From the NCBI GenBank assembly GCA_028532985.1, contig JANCIK010000002.1, positions 1,860,001 to 1,924,000 of the forward strand: a stretch of DNA of 64,000 nucleotides, given 5' to 3'. Under the pieces are notes generated by a model. That model saw only the letters and a program-made list of their open reading frames with translations, was not told where the DNA came from and did not search any database. This DNA comes from Stropharia rugosoannulata. Its lineage: Eukaryota; Basidiomycota; Agaricomycetes; Agaricales; Strophariaceae. Position 1 is the first letter of the stretch. Every line of letters begins with the position of its first letter. Below, one piece after another: positions 22,591 through 33,104 of this stretch. Made by a program: the position numbers and the translations under genes.

Positions 22591-24045
22591 TTACCAGTCA
22601 TTAAGCGTTGCACAATGAGGCCGCGAGAGGTTAAGTCCCCCACGGAGCAGCGGCGGCAGCACGAGTCCATTGATGATAGTGTTCATCACTATCGAGTCGA
22701 CGTCGTGCGGTGTAACACGGCCGTACCAGATGGCGGAGCCAGCCGGCGTGTATATCTGAATAACACCCCAAAAGAAAAGGGCGAGGGAGAAAAGAGAACA
22801 TGTGTAAGCGCAACGTTTTTCACCAGGGTATCAATGCGGTGAGGAGCTAAACCGGGGCTGTGTTCTGGGAAGGATACTCACGATGCAGTTGCCGGCATAC
22901 TTGTGCCCTCCGACGTGTGAGACTTTGACGATCAGTGCGCGTTTTGATTCCGCACTTTGCTTCAGCTGCTCGCTGATCGTGTCGGAGCGTTCTTCCGGCG
23001 TTACATTGAGGTCTTCAAGAGGCTGTCCCATGGTCAGTGAAGGGTACTCCACCTGAGTGTCTGCGTCCCAGCCCTGCGCCTCTAGCTGTTTTATGAACGC
23101 TGTGAATTATCTGATAAGAAAGGTTCAAATTCGTAGCAACGGAAATAGACGCACCGTGTTCAAGTTTAGGCGCGGCAATGCCACACCGGTTATCCCGCTT
23201 TTTATGAGAGCCTAGACGCGCAAATAGAATTAGGCACCGAGGAATGGAGAAAAGATGGGGAAGTCGTGTGCTCACACAGCAGAATTACACAGGCATACGG
23301 CAATATCCATGTCTTTAGAATACTTTTTTCGAGGTATGCTCCGTCGCGCCCTATTGATGGGTCGACCGCGCTTTCCCAGAGTTCTTGTGCTCCCTGCATG
23401 GATCGGTGGACCTCTGTGACCACCTTGTAATCTGGGAAGACCAGAACAGTTTCATGATCGTATTCGTGACAAACGGTTTTATGACTCCCGTTGAGGACCG
23501 ACGTCCGGGTGGAGTCTGCGGTGTTGAATAGCCCTGTGACGGGTCTCACGCCTTTGCCGGAAGGAGGCGGGGAGGCTGGTTTTGGGGATGCGGGCGTTGT
23601 TGGAGAGGCATGACGCGCTGTTTTGGAGGTGGATATTTCGCAGACGGCAGCGGCGAGCGAGTCCTTGTCGTCAGTGATGTCACGCTCCCAGTCTGATTTA
23701 CCCGTGGAAATTACAATCTGGCCGGAGTAGAAAAAAATGGTCGGCGTCGGGAAGGTTTAGAAGGAGAGGAGAGCGGCAGACCTGGCGGTGGTAGGGCTTC
23801 ACGGAGCCCAGCATATTGGTGTCCATGTCGATGTCGAAACGGCGAGGATATGCCTCATGACCTATATGCGGGTCAGCGTCCCGTTGCAGTTATCTGATAA
23901 GTCGGCGCCTACCCAGGTCACAAGGGTCTGCACAGGCTCTGCAATCGGCGGTGGAGACGGGGACGTCTGAGGCGCGCAGGGAGCGACAGAGAGGATCCTC
24001 CGGACGCCCGAAGACGAGCGACTGGAGACTCTTGAAACCGTACAT
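22591..24045 (-). CDS. Apd1-like sucrase/ferredoxin-like [2Fe-2S] protein
   Basis: Thioredoxin-fold Fe-S protein of the Apd1/Aim32 family; the yeast relatives bind a 2Fe-2S cluster with two Cys and two His. The ATG at 24045 begins MYGFKSLQSLVFGRPED; the early Cys-rich stretch is DCRACADPCD. Further in are YDHETVLVFPDYK, the CSHKKRDNRCG segment created by splicing (Cys ligands), and HVGGHKYAGN (His ligands). The last exon holds WYGRVTPHDVD and ends HCATLNDW before TAA at 22591-22593. About six exons. It is divergent from the sirtuin, 141 bases apart. The Ser/Pro-rich insert between the two halves is normal for the family. Confidence 0.85.
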
Positions 24046-24186
24046 GGTGGTGGTGTGAGGATGGCTTGGGGCGGTAAAGAGCCAGACCCGACCGCCTGGA
24101 CTCTAATATCAGATTAGATGCGGCCATTACGTAACTAACTGCCATTTATTACTTATGAATGCCTCCTTCGTCAACTCATTCACATT

Positions 24187-25264
24187 ATGACACCATCAAC
24201 AGACATCAATGCTTTTCAGGAGCTCCTCCGGTCGTCCAAGAATATAATTGCCATAGCAGGCGCTGGTTTATCAGCGGCGTCCGGTGCGTATGTCATTCGC
24301 AAAGCTGCTAGTTAGTAAAGTAGACATGTATTACAAGGCATCCCCACGTTCAGAGGGGCAGGCGGTTTGTGGCGGAAATACGATGCCGTCTCTCTCGCTA
24401 CACCTCAAGGCTTTGCCAAATCCCCATCACTAGTTTGGCAATTTTATCATGCCCGTAGAGAAGCGTCAGTTTATTATGCCCATTTATCCACTGTAATATC
24501 ATCAAATTGACCCGGGCTAGCGCACTCCAAGCAAAGCCTAACAAGGCTCACCTGGCGCTGTCAGCCTTCGGCCTCTCTGCATTTCGTCATCAGGTCGCCC
24601 CAGACTCTACATTTACTCTTGTCACCCAGAACGTCGATGGGCTCAGCCCCAAAGCAGATGAAGAGGTAGCCATCAAGAATGCAGATGCCTACAATGCGTC
24701 AGTCAAGTCGCAGCCCATCGAAATGCACGGACGGGTCTTCGATGTGATGTGCACCAGTCACTGGTGCGGACACGTTGAATTCAATACAACTTCACCCGTC
24801 TGCGAAGCTTTAGGCGGCACAGAGCAACTGGTGGACCATGGTACCGTCGATCCTGAGATTGACGAGAATCAGTTACCGCGTTGCGCAACCTGTGGGAATC
24901 TGGCTCGTCCAGGCGTCGTTTGGTTCGGAGAAATGCCACAACAGTTAGATGACATAGACAAACTGGTTGAGAAAGCAGACCTGTGCATCGTCGTTGGTAC
25001 ATCGTCGACTGTAAGCAGATCTATCTTCATTTGCAATGTTATCTTAAAGACAAAATATTATAGGTATACCCGGCGGCTGGATATTCGGTTGAAGTGCAAG
25101 ACCAAGGTGGCAAGGTTGCGGTCTTCAATCTGGAACGCAGCAATGGAGACGATAAAGCAGACTTCCTCTTCTTGGGCCCATGTGAAGAAGTGCTGCCAAC
25201 AGCGCTTGGACTGAGAATAACGGACGACGGCAGGGTATCGGCGCTTACTGACACCCAACAGTAA
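24187..25264 (+). CDS. SIRT5-type class III NAD-dependent protein deacylase
   Basis: Sir2-family enzyme using NAD+ to remove acyl groups from lysine. Exons read: [14 protein letters not shown] (NAD site), [25 protein letters not shown], then a long exon with [11 protein letters not shown], catalytic His in [12 protein letters not shown], zinc Cys pairs (CTSHWCGH and CATCG, the first pair widened), [11 protein letters not shown] and CIVVGTSST, and a last exon with [12 protein letters not shown]. The Tyr-x-x-Arg in FYHARR matches the Tyr/Arg pair by which SIRT5 binds succinyl- and malonyl-lysine, so desuccinylase activity is likely. No clear mitochondrial presequence ([14 protein letters not shown]). 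Confidence 0.9.
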
Positions 25265-25352
25265 ACAGATTCCGGGCACGTAGACACCTAACTTGTATCT
25301 GTACAAAAGTATCAAAAAAGAATAGTATTAGGATATTATATGGCATTGGGCT

Positions 25353-26059
25353 CTAGTTAGCTTTCGAGTGCTCCTGCGCAAAAGTCTCCTGAAAAACAGT
25401 GTCAGAAAGAAAATAGCATGTATACATCAACAAATGCGCACCTCTTTATCTGCCTCAGCAGCTTTCGCCATCCACTCCTGCGCCTCCTTGACAACTTCAA
25501 AGCCAGGCATAATTTTCTTTTCGTCGGGAACCGCCACCACGCCGTAGAGTGCCTCAATCACTCTGCGCTCCCTGACTGCACGGTTATTAACCCAGGAGCC
25601 AGACGAAGCATTATTCTCGGTTCTGATACCCAACGCCGCACCCGCCGAAATGTCCCATTTCGACATCTTGGGAGCTTCCAGTATCGCCCGCTTCGTGTTG
25701 TTAATCTCGTCCATTGTTATTGCACGCGTAGTATTAGAGCCCGTCGTCAGAGTGTGCTGGTGAGCGAACTTGTCGATAAACGTCTCGTCGATACGGGCGA
25801 GCAGCGTTTCCGGGGTCACCCACGTGTCGGCTTGGTGGTACAGGGCAATGAGAGCACGCATTTTCGCAGGGGGGAGGGTGGTGTGTGACAGGACTTTCGA
25901 GGAGTAGAGGGGTTCCGAGGCTGCCGACTCAGCTTCAGGTGGTGGAGAGACAGCTTTCTTTTTATGACGCGGTTTTCTTGACGCTTTGGAGGCCATCCCA
26001 CGTATATGAGGGCACCGTAGGACCTGCATTCTCAGACTGGAGCATGCTGTAGCGTTCAT
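25353..26059 (-). CDS. Conserved-looking unknown protein, probably mitochondrial
   Basis: Not recognised. Two exons: the long one begins at ATG 26059, and a donor after EADKE joins ETFAQEHSKAN and TAG 25353-25355. The N-terminus (MNATACSSLRMQVLRCPHI) and the following Lys/Arg/Ser stretch (SKASRKPRHKKKAV) look like a mitochondrial presequence. The middle (LPPAKMRALIALYHQADTWV, then TLLARIDETFIDKF) reads as a globular helical domain. No membrane span. It is convergent with the sirtuin and borders the mobile block. Confidence 0.65.
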
Positions 26060-26329
26060 TATCTCAACGGCGCAATGAACGGAATGCGAAGCAAAGCGCG
26101 AGTCTGCGACGCGAAAGCCGGAAATTCCATAAATTGATGGCGATCACATGGACAAACAACGCTCTCCGACCGAGTAGGCTGTACTTGAAACTCGCTGTTG
26201 ATGAAAGGGTCGCCGTTCCGTCGCCTCAGACCGTACTGAAAGGCTATGTCATGCACGGCGAAGGCCGTTAAATTACGTGCTTCCTTTACAAAGCGGGTTA
26301 TTACTATGCAATATTAATTATTGAACTAT

Positions 26330-27158
26330 TTATTCGTTTGCTAGAATTTGTATGTGCCTAATATCCGGTAATAATCCTTCTTTGAAGTCATAGGTTAGCT
26401 CGAATTCGACTTTTAATAAACTTCCTTCCAGTTTCTCTGTGATGTCCCAGAAATTAACTTCGTCTGCTTTGTCGAAGGTGGGTATGGTGTTGATTTTGTA
26501 GGTGCTATACAAAGGTTTCAAGTATTCTTTGTATTCTTCCTTTATTGTCCAGTTTTCGGTGTCGTTGTTCGCATCTGTAAGTCTGTTATTAACTGTCGTA
26601 CTTGATGTATATTTGTCTTACCGTCATATGTACCGTACTGTGTGCAATGATTTAGTATTATATTGTTGCTATGCCACGCTGATATTAACGTACTTTTAAT
26701 CTAAGTAAAGATTGTTCGAAGTTTATGTGAACTTTGTCTTTAATTTTTGTTATGAACTTTGTTGTTTTCAGGTTGTCGTATATCGATGTTGTTAATAAGT
26801 CGATGGTGTTAATTGAGTTTTGGAAGTCTTTTTGATAATTTTTGAATTGATTTGTTGGTTCCTCGATGGAGAATCTGGTTGCAGCTTTTCTGAGGTCTCC
26901 TGGCGGGCTGAAGTCGCTGTGATGATTGATGAATAGATTATTTTGGCTGACTTTGCCTACTATAACGCAAACTTGTGCCAGAAACCCGTTCTTATCGTGG
27001 AGTTTGTCTGCGGTGTGAATGTAGCGCCAGGCGCTTTCTTTGAGAAATGTTGATGTATTTCCCATGTAACCTTGGTTGGATGAAATTTCTTCGTATGTTT
27101 CGATGTGATAGGGAGTCATGATTTCTTTAAATGCAAAGAGTTTCTTTTGTCTGTTCAT
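26330..27158 (-). CDS. Unknown AT-rich-island protein, family member 1
   Basis: Not recognised. Two exon blocks on the minus strand: 27158-about 26690 (MNRQKKLFAFKEIM...) and about 26570-26330 (NDTENWTIKEEYKEYL... to ILANE). An intron of about 110 bases lies between; the exact donor (GTACGT or GTTAAT) is unclear. The second block carries LEGSLLKVEFELTYDF and IRHIQIL, which lines up with LSGSLVEITFTLKHFY and LLQQITIL in the minus-strand gene at 46-47 kb; the first blocks also align around a hydrophobic strand and a Trp. I take them as diverged relatives of one beta-rich family. Codon use is AT-rich like the rest of the island. Confidence 0.5.
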
Positions 27159-27188
27159 AAATGTATTTATTCGGTTTTCCTTTATGTC

Positions 27189-28051
27189 TCATCGATGTAT
27201 GTATTGTTCTAAGTCTAGTCCTCTCCCGTAGTACTGACATGCCTTATTCGTACATTCACCTCGAACTTTCCAAGCGTAAGGTGAATCCCTCACTGTCTCT
27301 TTGGTTGGTTCGTTGTCGCCTCGATCGTATTGTGCATTAGGTCCACCCCATCTACATGTTCGTACACCGTCTTGCGCTTTTGCCATTCGCCAAAGAGCGG
27401 GACAGTTGAATTTACATTGTTTGTTTTGTGCGCTCCAGAGTTTGTTATCCGTTAAAAGACGTAGTCCGATGTTGAATACGGTGAACGTGTTGTCGCCTCC
27501 AATATGTTCAGGAATGCTGTTCGGTATCATAGCCATCGTTTCGCTGCAGTCGAGTAAGTCAGGATATAAACAGTGGATATGTGTTGATGTTAATATGTCC
27601 ATTCCTGACGAGTGAGTCGCTGACAAAATGATGGGCATTATGTCTGCTGTCGTCGACTGAATTATGCATATTTTGTGTAATGGGTTGGTCTGTTTAAAGG
27701 GTTAGTCTGTATCGATTCATGTCTTGTTATTTGCTTACCCTGTGCTTCAATATTATCGTTTCTTTCGCTAGCTGTTGGTTGTTCGTCATGTCATTTTTCG
27801 AGTATAACTTGTATCCCAAACGGTTGAAAAATCGTATCCACACCGTGAACCCACCGCCAGATGCATAAGGAATGGCGATGTCCAGTTGATCCGGAAAGAT
27901 TGAAAGGAAAAACGGGTTCGCAAATGATGCCATAATTGTATGAATGAGGGGTCCCGTAATCGCGCCGTTGACCGAGCATAAGATGCGGAATAAAGTTTCA
28001 AACGTCTTTTTGTCGTCGTTTAAGAAGGGGTTAATAAATAGTTGAATGCGT
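27189..28051 (-). pseudogene. 3' part of an F-box/nucleotidyltransferase-like gene, cut by the LTR element
   Basis: The minus-strand frame starting at the left edge of the LTR element (RIQLFINPFLNDD...) continues without a stop through GAITGPLIHTIMASF, LDIAIPYASGGGFTVWIRFF and, after an intron, through LYPDLLDCSETM and the Cys-containing block FNCPALWRMAKAQDGV to the stop at 27189. G-[S/P] followed by D-x-D-like residues recalls the nucleotidyltransferase fold, here degenerate. The 5' half is at 43,939-44,150. The gene is split by 15.9 kb and cannot give a normal product unless the element is removed. Confidence 0.6.
28048..28051. repeat. Target-site duplication GCGT, left
   Basis: GCGT immediately before the TG of the 5' LTR; the same four bases follow the CA of the 3' LTR at 43935-43938. 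Four bases is short for a Ty3-type integrase, which more often gives five. Confidence 0.65.
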
Positions 28052-29262
28052 TGACAGGGCTGCTTTTTGGCTACGGGTGTAAACAGTCAGAAGGTCCGTT
28101 AGTGGAATAGCTGCGCGCGGGAAAACACAGAGGGACTAGAGTGAAGCCTGACTCGTAGTCTATAGCTATCAGCGCGCTTTATGACTACAAGCGCCTGCGC
28201 GCACCGTATTGCGAGAGGGATCGGTCAGCGAGCTGCACAGTCTAAAGTGCATAGTCTGGTCATCCGTGCGAGCGATAGAAGAGGCGTAGAACGGTTAAGC
28301 ACCAGCGAAGTGCGGTGTGAGTACAGCTGAGCGAGTACCAAGGGCGGTGTGAAGGGCTGTGCGCGCATCTCATGTGCGCGCATCGCGAAGGCAGAATTTG
28401 CCTAAGTCCACACATCATGTGACCGTGGCGGCGCGCATCAAAAGACGCGCAAAAGCCCGAGGGAACGAACGACATGCACGCAGCGAATGCCAAGGGGCTG
28501 GAACACTAGAGGGAAGCCCGGATGCGATGCGCGGACCTTTGGTCGCGCGTTGCTAGTATTTACTTCACCATATCATTAGTACACATGCGCGCATCGCATA
28601 TAAACCTGTATCCTTGTCTATAGTAATCTAAGCAATTGTCTACCCACTAGATCTGTGTGCTGGGTTCCGTCCCAGGCCGTCAGCGGGCTGTGTTTAGCTT
28701 TTGTTAGGGTCTTAACTGTGAAGTGTTTGTGAATCATAGGAGTTTTGGATAGCTTCTGGCCACCGGGTCATTTGGAGAGCTCAGTGAGGAGTCAGTACAA
28801 CCGTGTACGGAAACTCGCACTGTAGTGTTTAGACTGTGAGACTGCACCGCCGGGTGAAAGACTTTGGAGAGTCTTGGGATTGTTGGACTTTGGAGAGTCC
28901 GTGCATCGCACGAGGTCACCGGACCCGGAAGTGCGCGCAGCGAAGCCGTTCGCTAAAAACAATTTATTTCATTCATCATTTTGCCTAGCGTACGCCGCTA
29001 GCAACCGGGCTCTATCCGAGATTTACTAGAATTAAACCCCTCCTTACAAATGAACTTGCAGGCACTACTTGCTATTACAAAGACTAGAGGACACGAGGTG
29101 CGCGCATCGCACGTCCAGAACGGGAACCAGAGCAGAGCATAGATTATACTACCATTTAGTTGAGGGCGTTCGCTCGATCTAAGGGATAGGATCTCGCTCC
29201 GCTGGGTGTGTGTGTGTGTTGTGTTTCGCGATTTCGAGTCTAGCTACGCAGTAGACCTCTCA
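28052..29262 (+). repeat. 5' long terminal repeat
   Basis: Begins TGACAGGGC and ends GACCTCTCA. Aligns without gaps to 42724-43934 (offset 14,672). Three differences seen: G/A near 28120, G/A near 28158 and T/C near 28901, all at CpG. Contains a TATA-like ATATAAA at 28598-28604, so U3 is about 570 bases, and several TGCGCGCATC motifs (28360, 28376, 28432, 28586, 29099). Open frames inside it are identical in both LTRs and have no protein features. Confidence 0.95.
28598..28604 (+). promoter_or_regulatory. TATA-like element of the LTR promoter
   Basis: ATATAAA directly after a GCGCGCATCGC motif; the likely transcription start (R) is about 30 bases downstream. The 3' LTR has the same sequence at offset 14,672. 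Confidence 0.5.
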
Positions 29263-29264
29263 TC

Positions 29265-29281
29265 TGGAGCCCACCGCGAGG
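29265..29281 (+). other. tRNA primer binding site
   Basis: TGGAGCCCACCGCGAGG, starting with TGG (complement of CCA) two bases after the LTR. The matching tRNA 3' end would be CCTCGCGGTGGGCTCCA; which tRNA this is cannot be told from the window. Confidence 0.7.
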
Positions 29282-29447
29282 GGAAGGTTCAGAAATCTCA
29301 TTTAGTGTTTCGGGAACTACGGCTTGCGCCTATTACAAATAAATTACAAAAATTTCAAACAAAACGGGGACGAGTAATAAGCGAGGCAAATTTCCTGCGC
29401 CTTCATCGCTCGCCGAGCCAGAAGAAGCCAGACCATCCTTTGGAACG

Positions 29448-31307
29448 GTGCCTTCACGTGAGAGAACCACGAGGAGCAAGAAAGACGCTGAGCTGGTAGA
29501 GCCGTTGGTAATTACACCGACGCGAGACAGAAAAGCAAAGAAAAGAGCGAGGGAGGAAGCGCAGTTACAGATCGAGACTCAGGGATTAGCGCAGCGCATC
29601 CCAGGTGCGCTCACCGAAAGCGACTCGGAATTAAGAGTAGGGACTAGTGGATTTTGGGGACCACCATCTGGCATTGAATCAGAAGACCAATTAGTGGACG
29701 GTGATATTACACTTGAAACCGCACCATTCGGTACTTCTGATAGCCAAGCTACCCAAGACACCCCTCCTCCATTCTCGGAAGTATTTGGAACTGCTAAGAC
29801 ATCCGCGCAGCGCACGGTGGAAAATAGCGAAAGTGAAGCAGAGCGCGTAGCGAGAGATATATTTGAAGGAGACTTGTCAGATCTTTCAGGAAGCGAACGA
29901 AATTCACCCCCACGAGAACCAGAAACTATGCCTAAGGATATGTCCATGCCAGTACGCGGTGCGCGCGGCGCGCCGAGCTTCGATCCTGCTGCAGAGCGCG
30001 ATGAGCTGCCGCGGTACTTCGAGGACCTGGAGGATTGGTTTAAGCGCGTGGAGGTGACGGAGGACGATGAGAAGAGAGGATATGTAATCAAATATGTACC
30101 CATGCAGACGGCAGAGGAGTGGAAGAATTTACCAGGTTATGATACCAAGGGGTACGCGGAGCTCAAGAAAATGATTCTCAACGAGTACCCGGAGGTGATC
30201 AGCATTCAGACAGGGTCCATTGCACGGCTCAAGAAGCTTTGCAAGGAGAATCAGCGCATCTCGGAGGAAGACCTCCAGGTGTTGCTGGACTTCAAGCGCG
30301 CGTTCTTGGCCGAGGCCGCTAAGCTCACGAAAGCACCTACCCTGCTCGCGAATCATACCTTGGTGACTTACTTCACCAATAGTCTCACTGCGGGGTTCAG
30401 GGATCGTCTGTTTAATAAACTGGACATTGATTACACGACGCGCGCATCATTCGACAAGTTCTTGACTGAGCGCAATATACAGTTCACCGCACCTACTGGG
30501 GTGACGGTAGAAGCGCGCACCGAGGACATGTACCCTCTCAAACAAGTAGCCGAGATGGCGGAACAAATGGCCCGCACCAAGAACCCAAGCACTACGCTGA
30601 GCCTAGGGCGCGATAGCACTGATGGACTTATGCCGGTGCCCGCCATCAAGACTGAGGCTGCGGATGTTAGTTCGCTGCGCGGAGAGATTGAGGACCTGAA
30701 AGGGTTCGTTGCCTCCTTCAAGGATACCTTATCGTTAGTAGAGAAGACGGTGGCGAAGTCGAAGGAGTCAAGTAAGAAGGAATTAGAGGACATTATTCGC
30801 AATGTCATGGCTGTGCGCGCCGCACCGATGTCGGTGCCTGTACAACCAGTAGCCCCCATGATGCCCATGAGTGCACCAGGTTTCGGTGGACCACCGCCTA
30901 GGCCTTTCCAATACCAACAACGCCCGGAGCCCCGTTGCTTCTACTGCAAGCAGACGGGACATGTGGTTGCTGAGTGCATCGTACAGCAGCAAGACTTGTC
31001 AGCTGGAAGGATTGTCATCACAGAGGCGGGGCGCTTACAGCTACCTGACGGGTCGTCGATACCCTGGGACCCTTCGCGCGCGATTAAAGAGCGCGTCGAT
31101 GAATGGCATAAGAAGAACGGGCAGCCCGCGCAGCAAGCGTATATGGCACCTGTCCATCCCTCATACATGGGTATGCCTCCTAGCATGGTATATTCACAGA
31201 TGTACCAACCGGCCAGTTCCTTGGATGAGACCTATGAGGAGCAGATACGCGCACTTCAGCAAGAGCTGGAGAGTAAGAAGGCGTTTCTGAAGGAGCGCAT
31301 CTGCTAA
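29448..31307 (+). CDS. Gag polyprotein with CCHC zinc knuckle
   Basis: Nucleocapsid/capsid precursor of the retroelement. The open frame of about 619 codons has no ATG at its start (GTG at 29448); the first in-frame ATG is 29928 (MPKDMSMPVRGARG). The capsid-like region contains ELPRYFEDLEDWFKRVEV, LKKMILNEYPEV and NHTLVTYFTNSLTAGFRDRL. The zinc knuckle CFYCKQTGHVVAEC (C-x2-C-x4-H-x4-C) lies near residue 500, followed by a linker and a coiled-coil-like ALQQELESKK. It ends KERIC-stop at a GCGC site, and the continuation (AKTPEEVIEEQRQL) is in the next frame. Confidence 0.88.
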   Translation: MPSRERTTRSKKDAELVEPLVITPTRDRKAKKRAREEAQLQIETQGLAQRIPGALTESDSELRVGTSGFWGPPSGIESEDQLVDGDITLETAPFGTSDSQATQDTPPPFSEVFGTAKTSAQRTVENSESEAERVARDIFEGDLSDLSGSERNSPPREPETMPKDMSMPVRGARGAPSFDPAAERDELPRYFEDLEDWFKRVEVTEDDEKRGYVIKYVPMQTAEEWKNLPGYDTKGYAELKKMILNEYPEVISIQTGSIARLKKLCKENQRISEEDLQVLLDFKRAFLAEAAKLTKAPTLLANHTLVTYFTNSLTAGFRDRLFNKLDIDYTTRASFDKFLTERNIQFTAPTGVTVEARTEDMYPLKQVAEMAEQMARTKNPSTTLSLGRDSTDGLMPVPAIKTEAADVSSLRGEIEDLKGFVASFKDTLSLVEKTVAKSKESSKKELEDIIRNVMAVRAAPMSVPVQPVAPMMPMSAPGFGGPPPRPFQYQQRPEPRCFYCKQTGHVVAECIVQQQDLSAGRIVITEAGRLQLPDGSSIPWDPSRAIKERVDEWHKKNGQPAQQAYMAPVHPSYMGMPPSMVYSQMYQPASSLDETYEEQIRALQQELESKKAFLKERIC

Positions 31308-33084
31308 GACGCCTGAGGAAGTGATAGAGGAACAGCGTCAGTTAATAGCGACTATGAAAGCGAGCGTGGCGCTGCGCTCAGTCAGGGTTTCGATTGAGTC
31401 TGATGAAGGGAAGCGCGGCAGAGTTATGCGTAGCGGCTCTGATAAACCCAAGAACCCGGAGGGCGCAAACAAGAAGTTACCAATCAAGAATATACCCAGA
31501 GCATCAGTTGAGGACGCGAGTGATGATGAGGAAGATGAGTTGCGAGAAGTAGTGGAGGAGCAAGGTGCGCGCGCAGCTCAGTAAAGAAAGTAGTGTTCGA
31601 GGTTCCTGCAAAGGCTGGGCCTAGTGCACGACCAGCAGCAGTGCCATATGTAATGGTACCTCCTGCTGCGTTCGGAGAAAGTAAAACCTAAGGTTAGGGA
31701 AGAGCCCATACCTGTAGTAGAGAAGAGGAAGCCGGCCTATAAGCTGCGCACCTATCGAAGATGAGGTGCAGGCTGACGCAGTCCTCAAACACTTAGAAAA
31801 CCAGAAAATTGAGATCACGCAGGGTCAATTGTTAGGCATATCAACTGCAGGTTTCAGAAGAAAGTTCGTTGAGCGCATAGTACCAAGAAAGGTACCATTG
31901 GATTTGAACACGATGCACGTACTACAATTAGACTACGATGAAGAAGAGCGCGAGGTAGATGAAGCTATCGCGCGGTTAGCAGAAGAAGAAGAGGAAGAGG
32001 AGTTTATGCAGATGGATGAGTTACCAGTGGCCACTTTCCTTACTTGCTCAGATGAGCGCAGCGGACTGCAACCGGGGACCATCATCATGGAAGACCCGTA
32101 CGAGCAGTACGTCTCGACTCTGCAGCCAGGCGAAAAGCCTAAGGGACTTATTGTGGCGCGCGAATCGCACCATCTGAAGGCGGTATTTCCTCTCATCAAC
32201 GGCAAGGGACACGCAGAGACGTTGCTCGACAGTGGGTCGCAGATTGTGTCAATGGCACAGGACACCGCTGAGCGCTTAGGACTTAGTTGGGACCCGGACT
32301 TCACTATACGGATGCAGAGCGCGAATAAGCAGATGGAATCCACCAAGGGTTTAGCGCGCAACGTACCGTTTGTGTTTAACGGGCTGACAGTGTATTTACA
32401 AGTACATGTCATCAGCGCAGCAGCTTATGAGGTACTCTTGGGCCGGCCGTTCGAGATCCTCACGGAGAGCAATGTGAAGACGCGCGGCGATGGGACGGTT
32501 GAGCTTACGCTCACCGACCCCAACACACAGCACAAATTGGTCGTACCCACCTATAACCGAGGGTGTGGTCCCAAGATAGTGCAGCGCGAACCTAAGTTGC
32601 AGGACCCTGGCACGACGGAAAACCCTAACGCAGATCAGGATTTTCAATCCTCGATGATTTGATGCGTCAAGGAGAGGTTGCGTTGATGTTTGACAGAGAT
32701 GATCGCACGGGGAAAATAGAAATAGCGGGCAGCTACCAAAGAATAAGAAGCGGTTTGGGAGCGCTGAGCTCAGGGATGTATACATGGCTCAAGCAGTACA
32801 CGAGGCAAAGATGGAGGATGATGAGAAAGAAAGAATATACAAGTATTTTCAGCAGCGCGAATGGCGCAAGGAAGAAGTAGTCAAAGGAGAGCCTAGAGGG
32901 CAGTTCCGCATCGCACGAGGAACAGGTCCCTAGTAAAAGACAAGGAGTAACGCGTAAGCGCTTGACTGGCAAGAATGCCACCACCGTTACGGTGCTCGCA
33001 GGAAAGAAGTATAAGCCAGTGGCTGAGAAAGTCAGGCCCGTCTATCAAGATTTACCAGAGAAGTTTAGAATAGTGAGGAGATAA
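31308..33084 (+). pseudogene. Gag-pro linker and aspartic protease, frame broken
   Basis: Contiguous coding potential in five or more successive frame segments: 31308-31580, 31581-31670, 31671-31749, 31751-32630, then short segments to 33084. The long segment 31766-32662 carries the retroviral-type protease: LLDSGSQIVSM holds the catalytic Asp-Ser-Gly, VPFVFNGLTVYLQVHV and YEVLLGRPFEIL follow as expected. Later segments (DDLMRQGEVALMFDRDD, then VYMAQAVHEAKM, then KRQGVTRKRLTGK) are Lys-rich linkers before pol. The frame changes sit at GCGC runs and are treated in the findings. As written, no continuous gag-pol product is possible without frameshifting. Confidence 0.75.
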
Positions 33085-33104
33085 AAGGAGACCCACTAAA
33101 GGAC

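Noticed and set aside
28260..28919. Open frames inside the LTRs (28260-28493, 28359-28556, 28734-28919 and their 3' LTR copies)
   Set aside because: Identical in both LTRs because the LTRs are near-identical; no protein features, and they lie across U3/R sequence.
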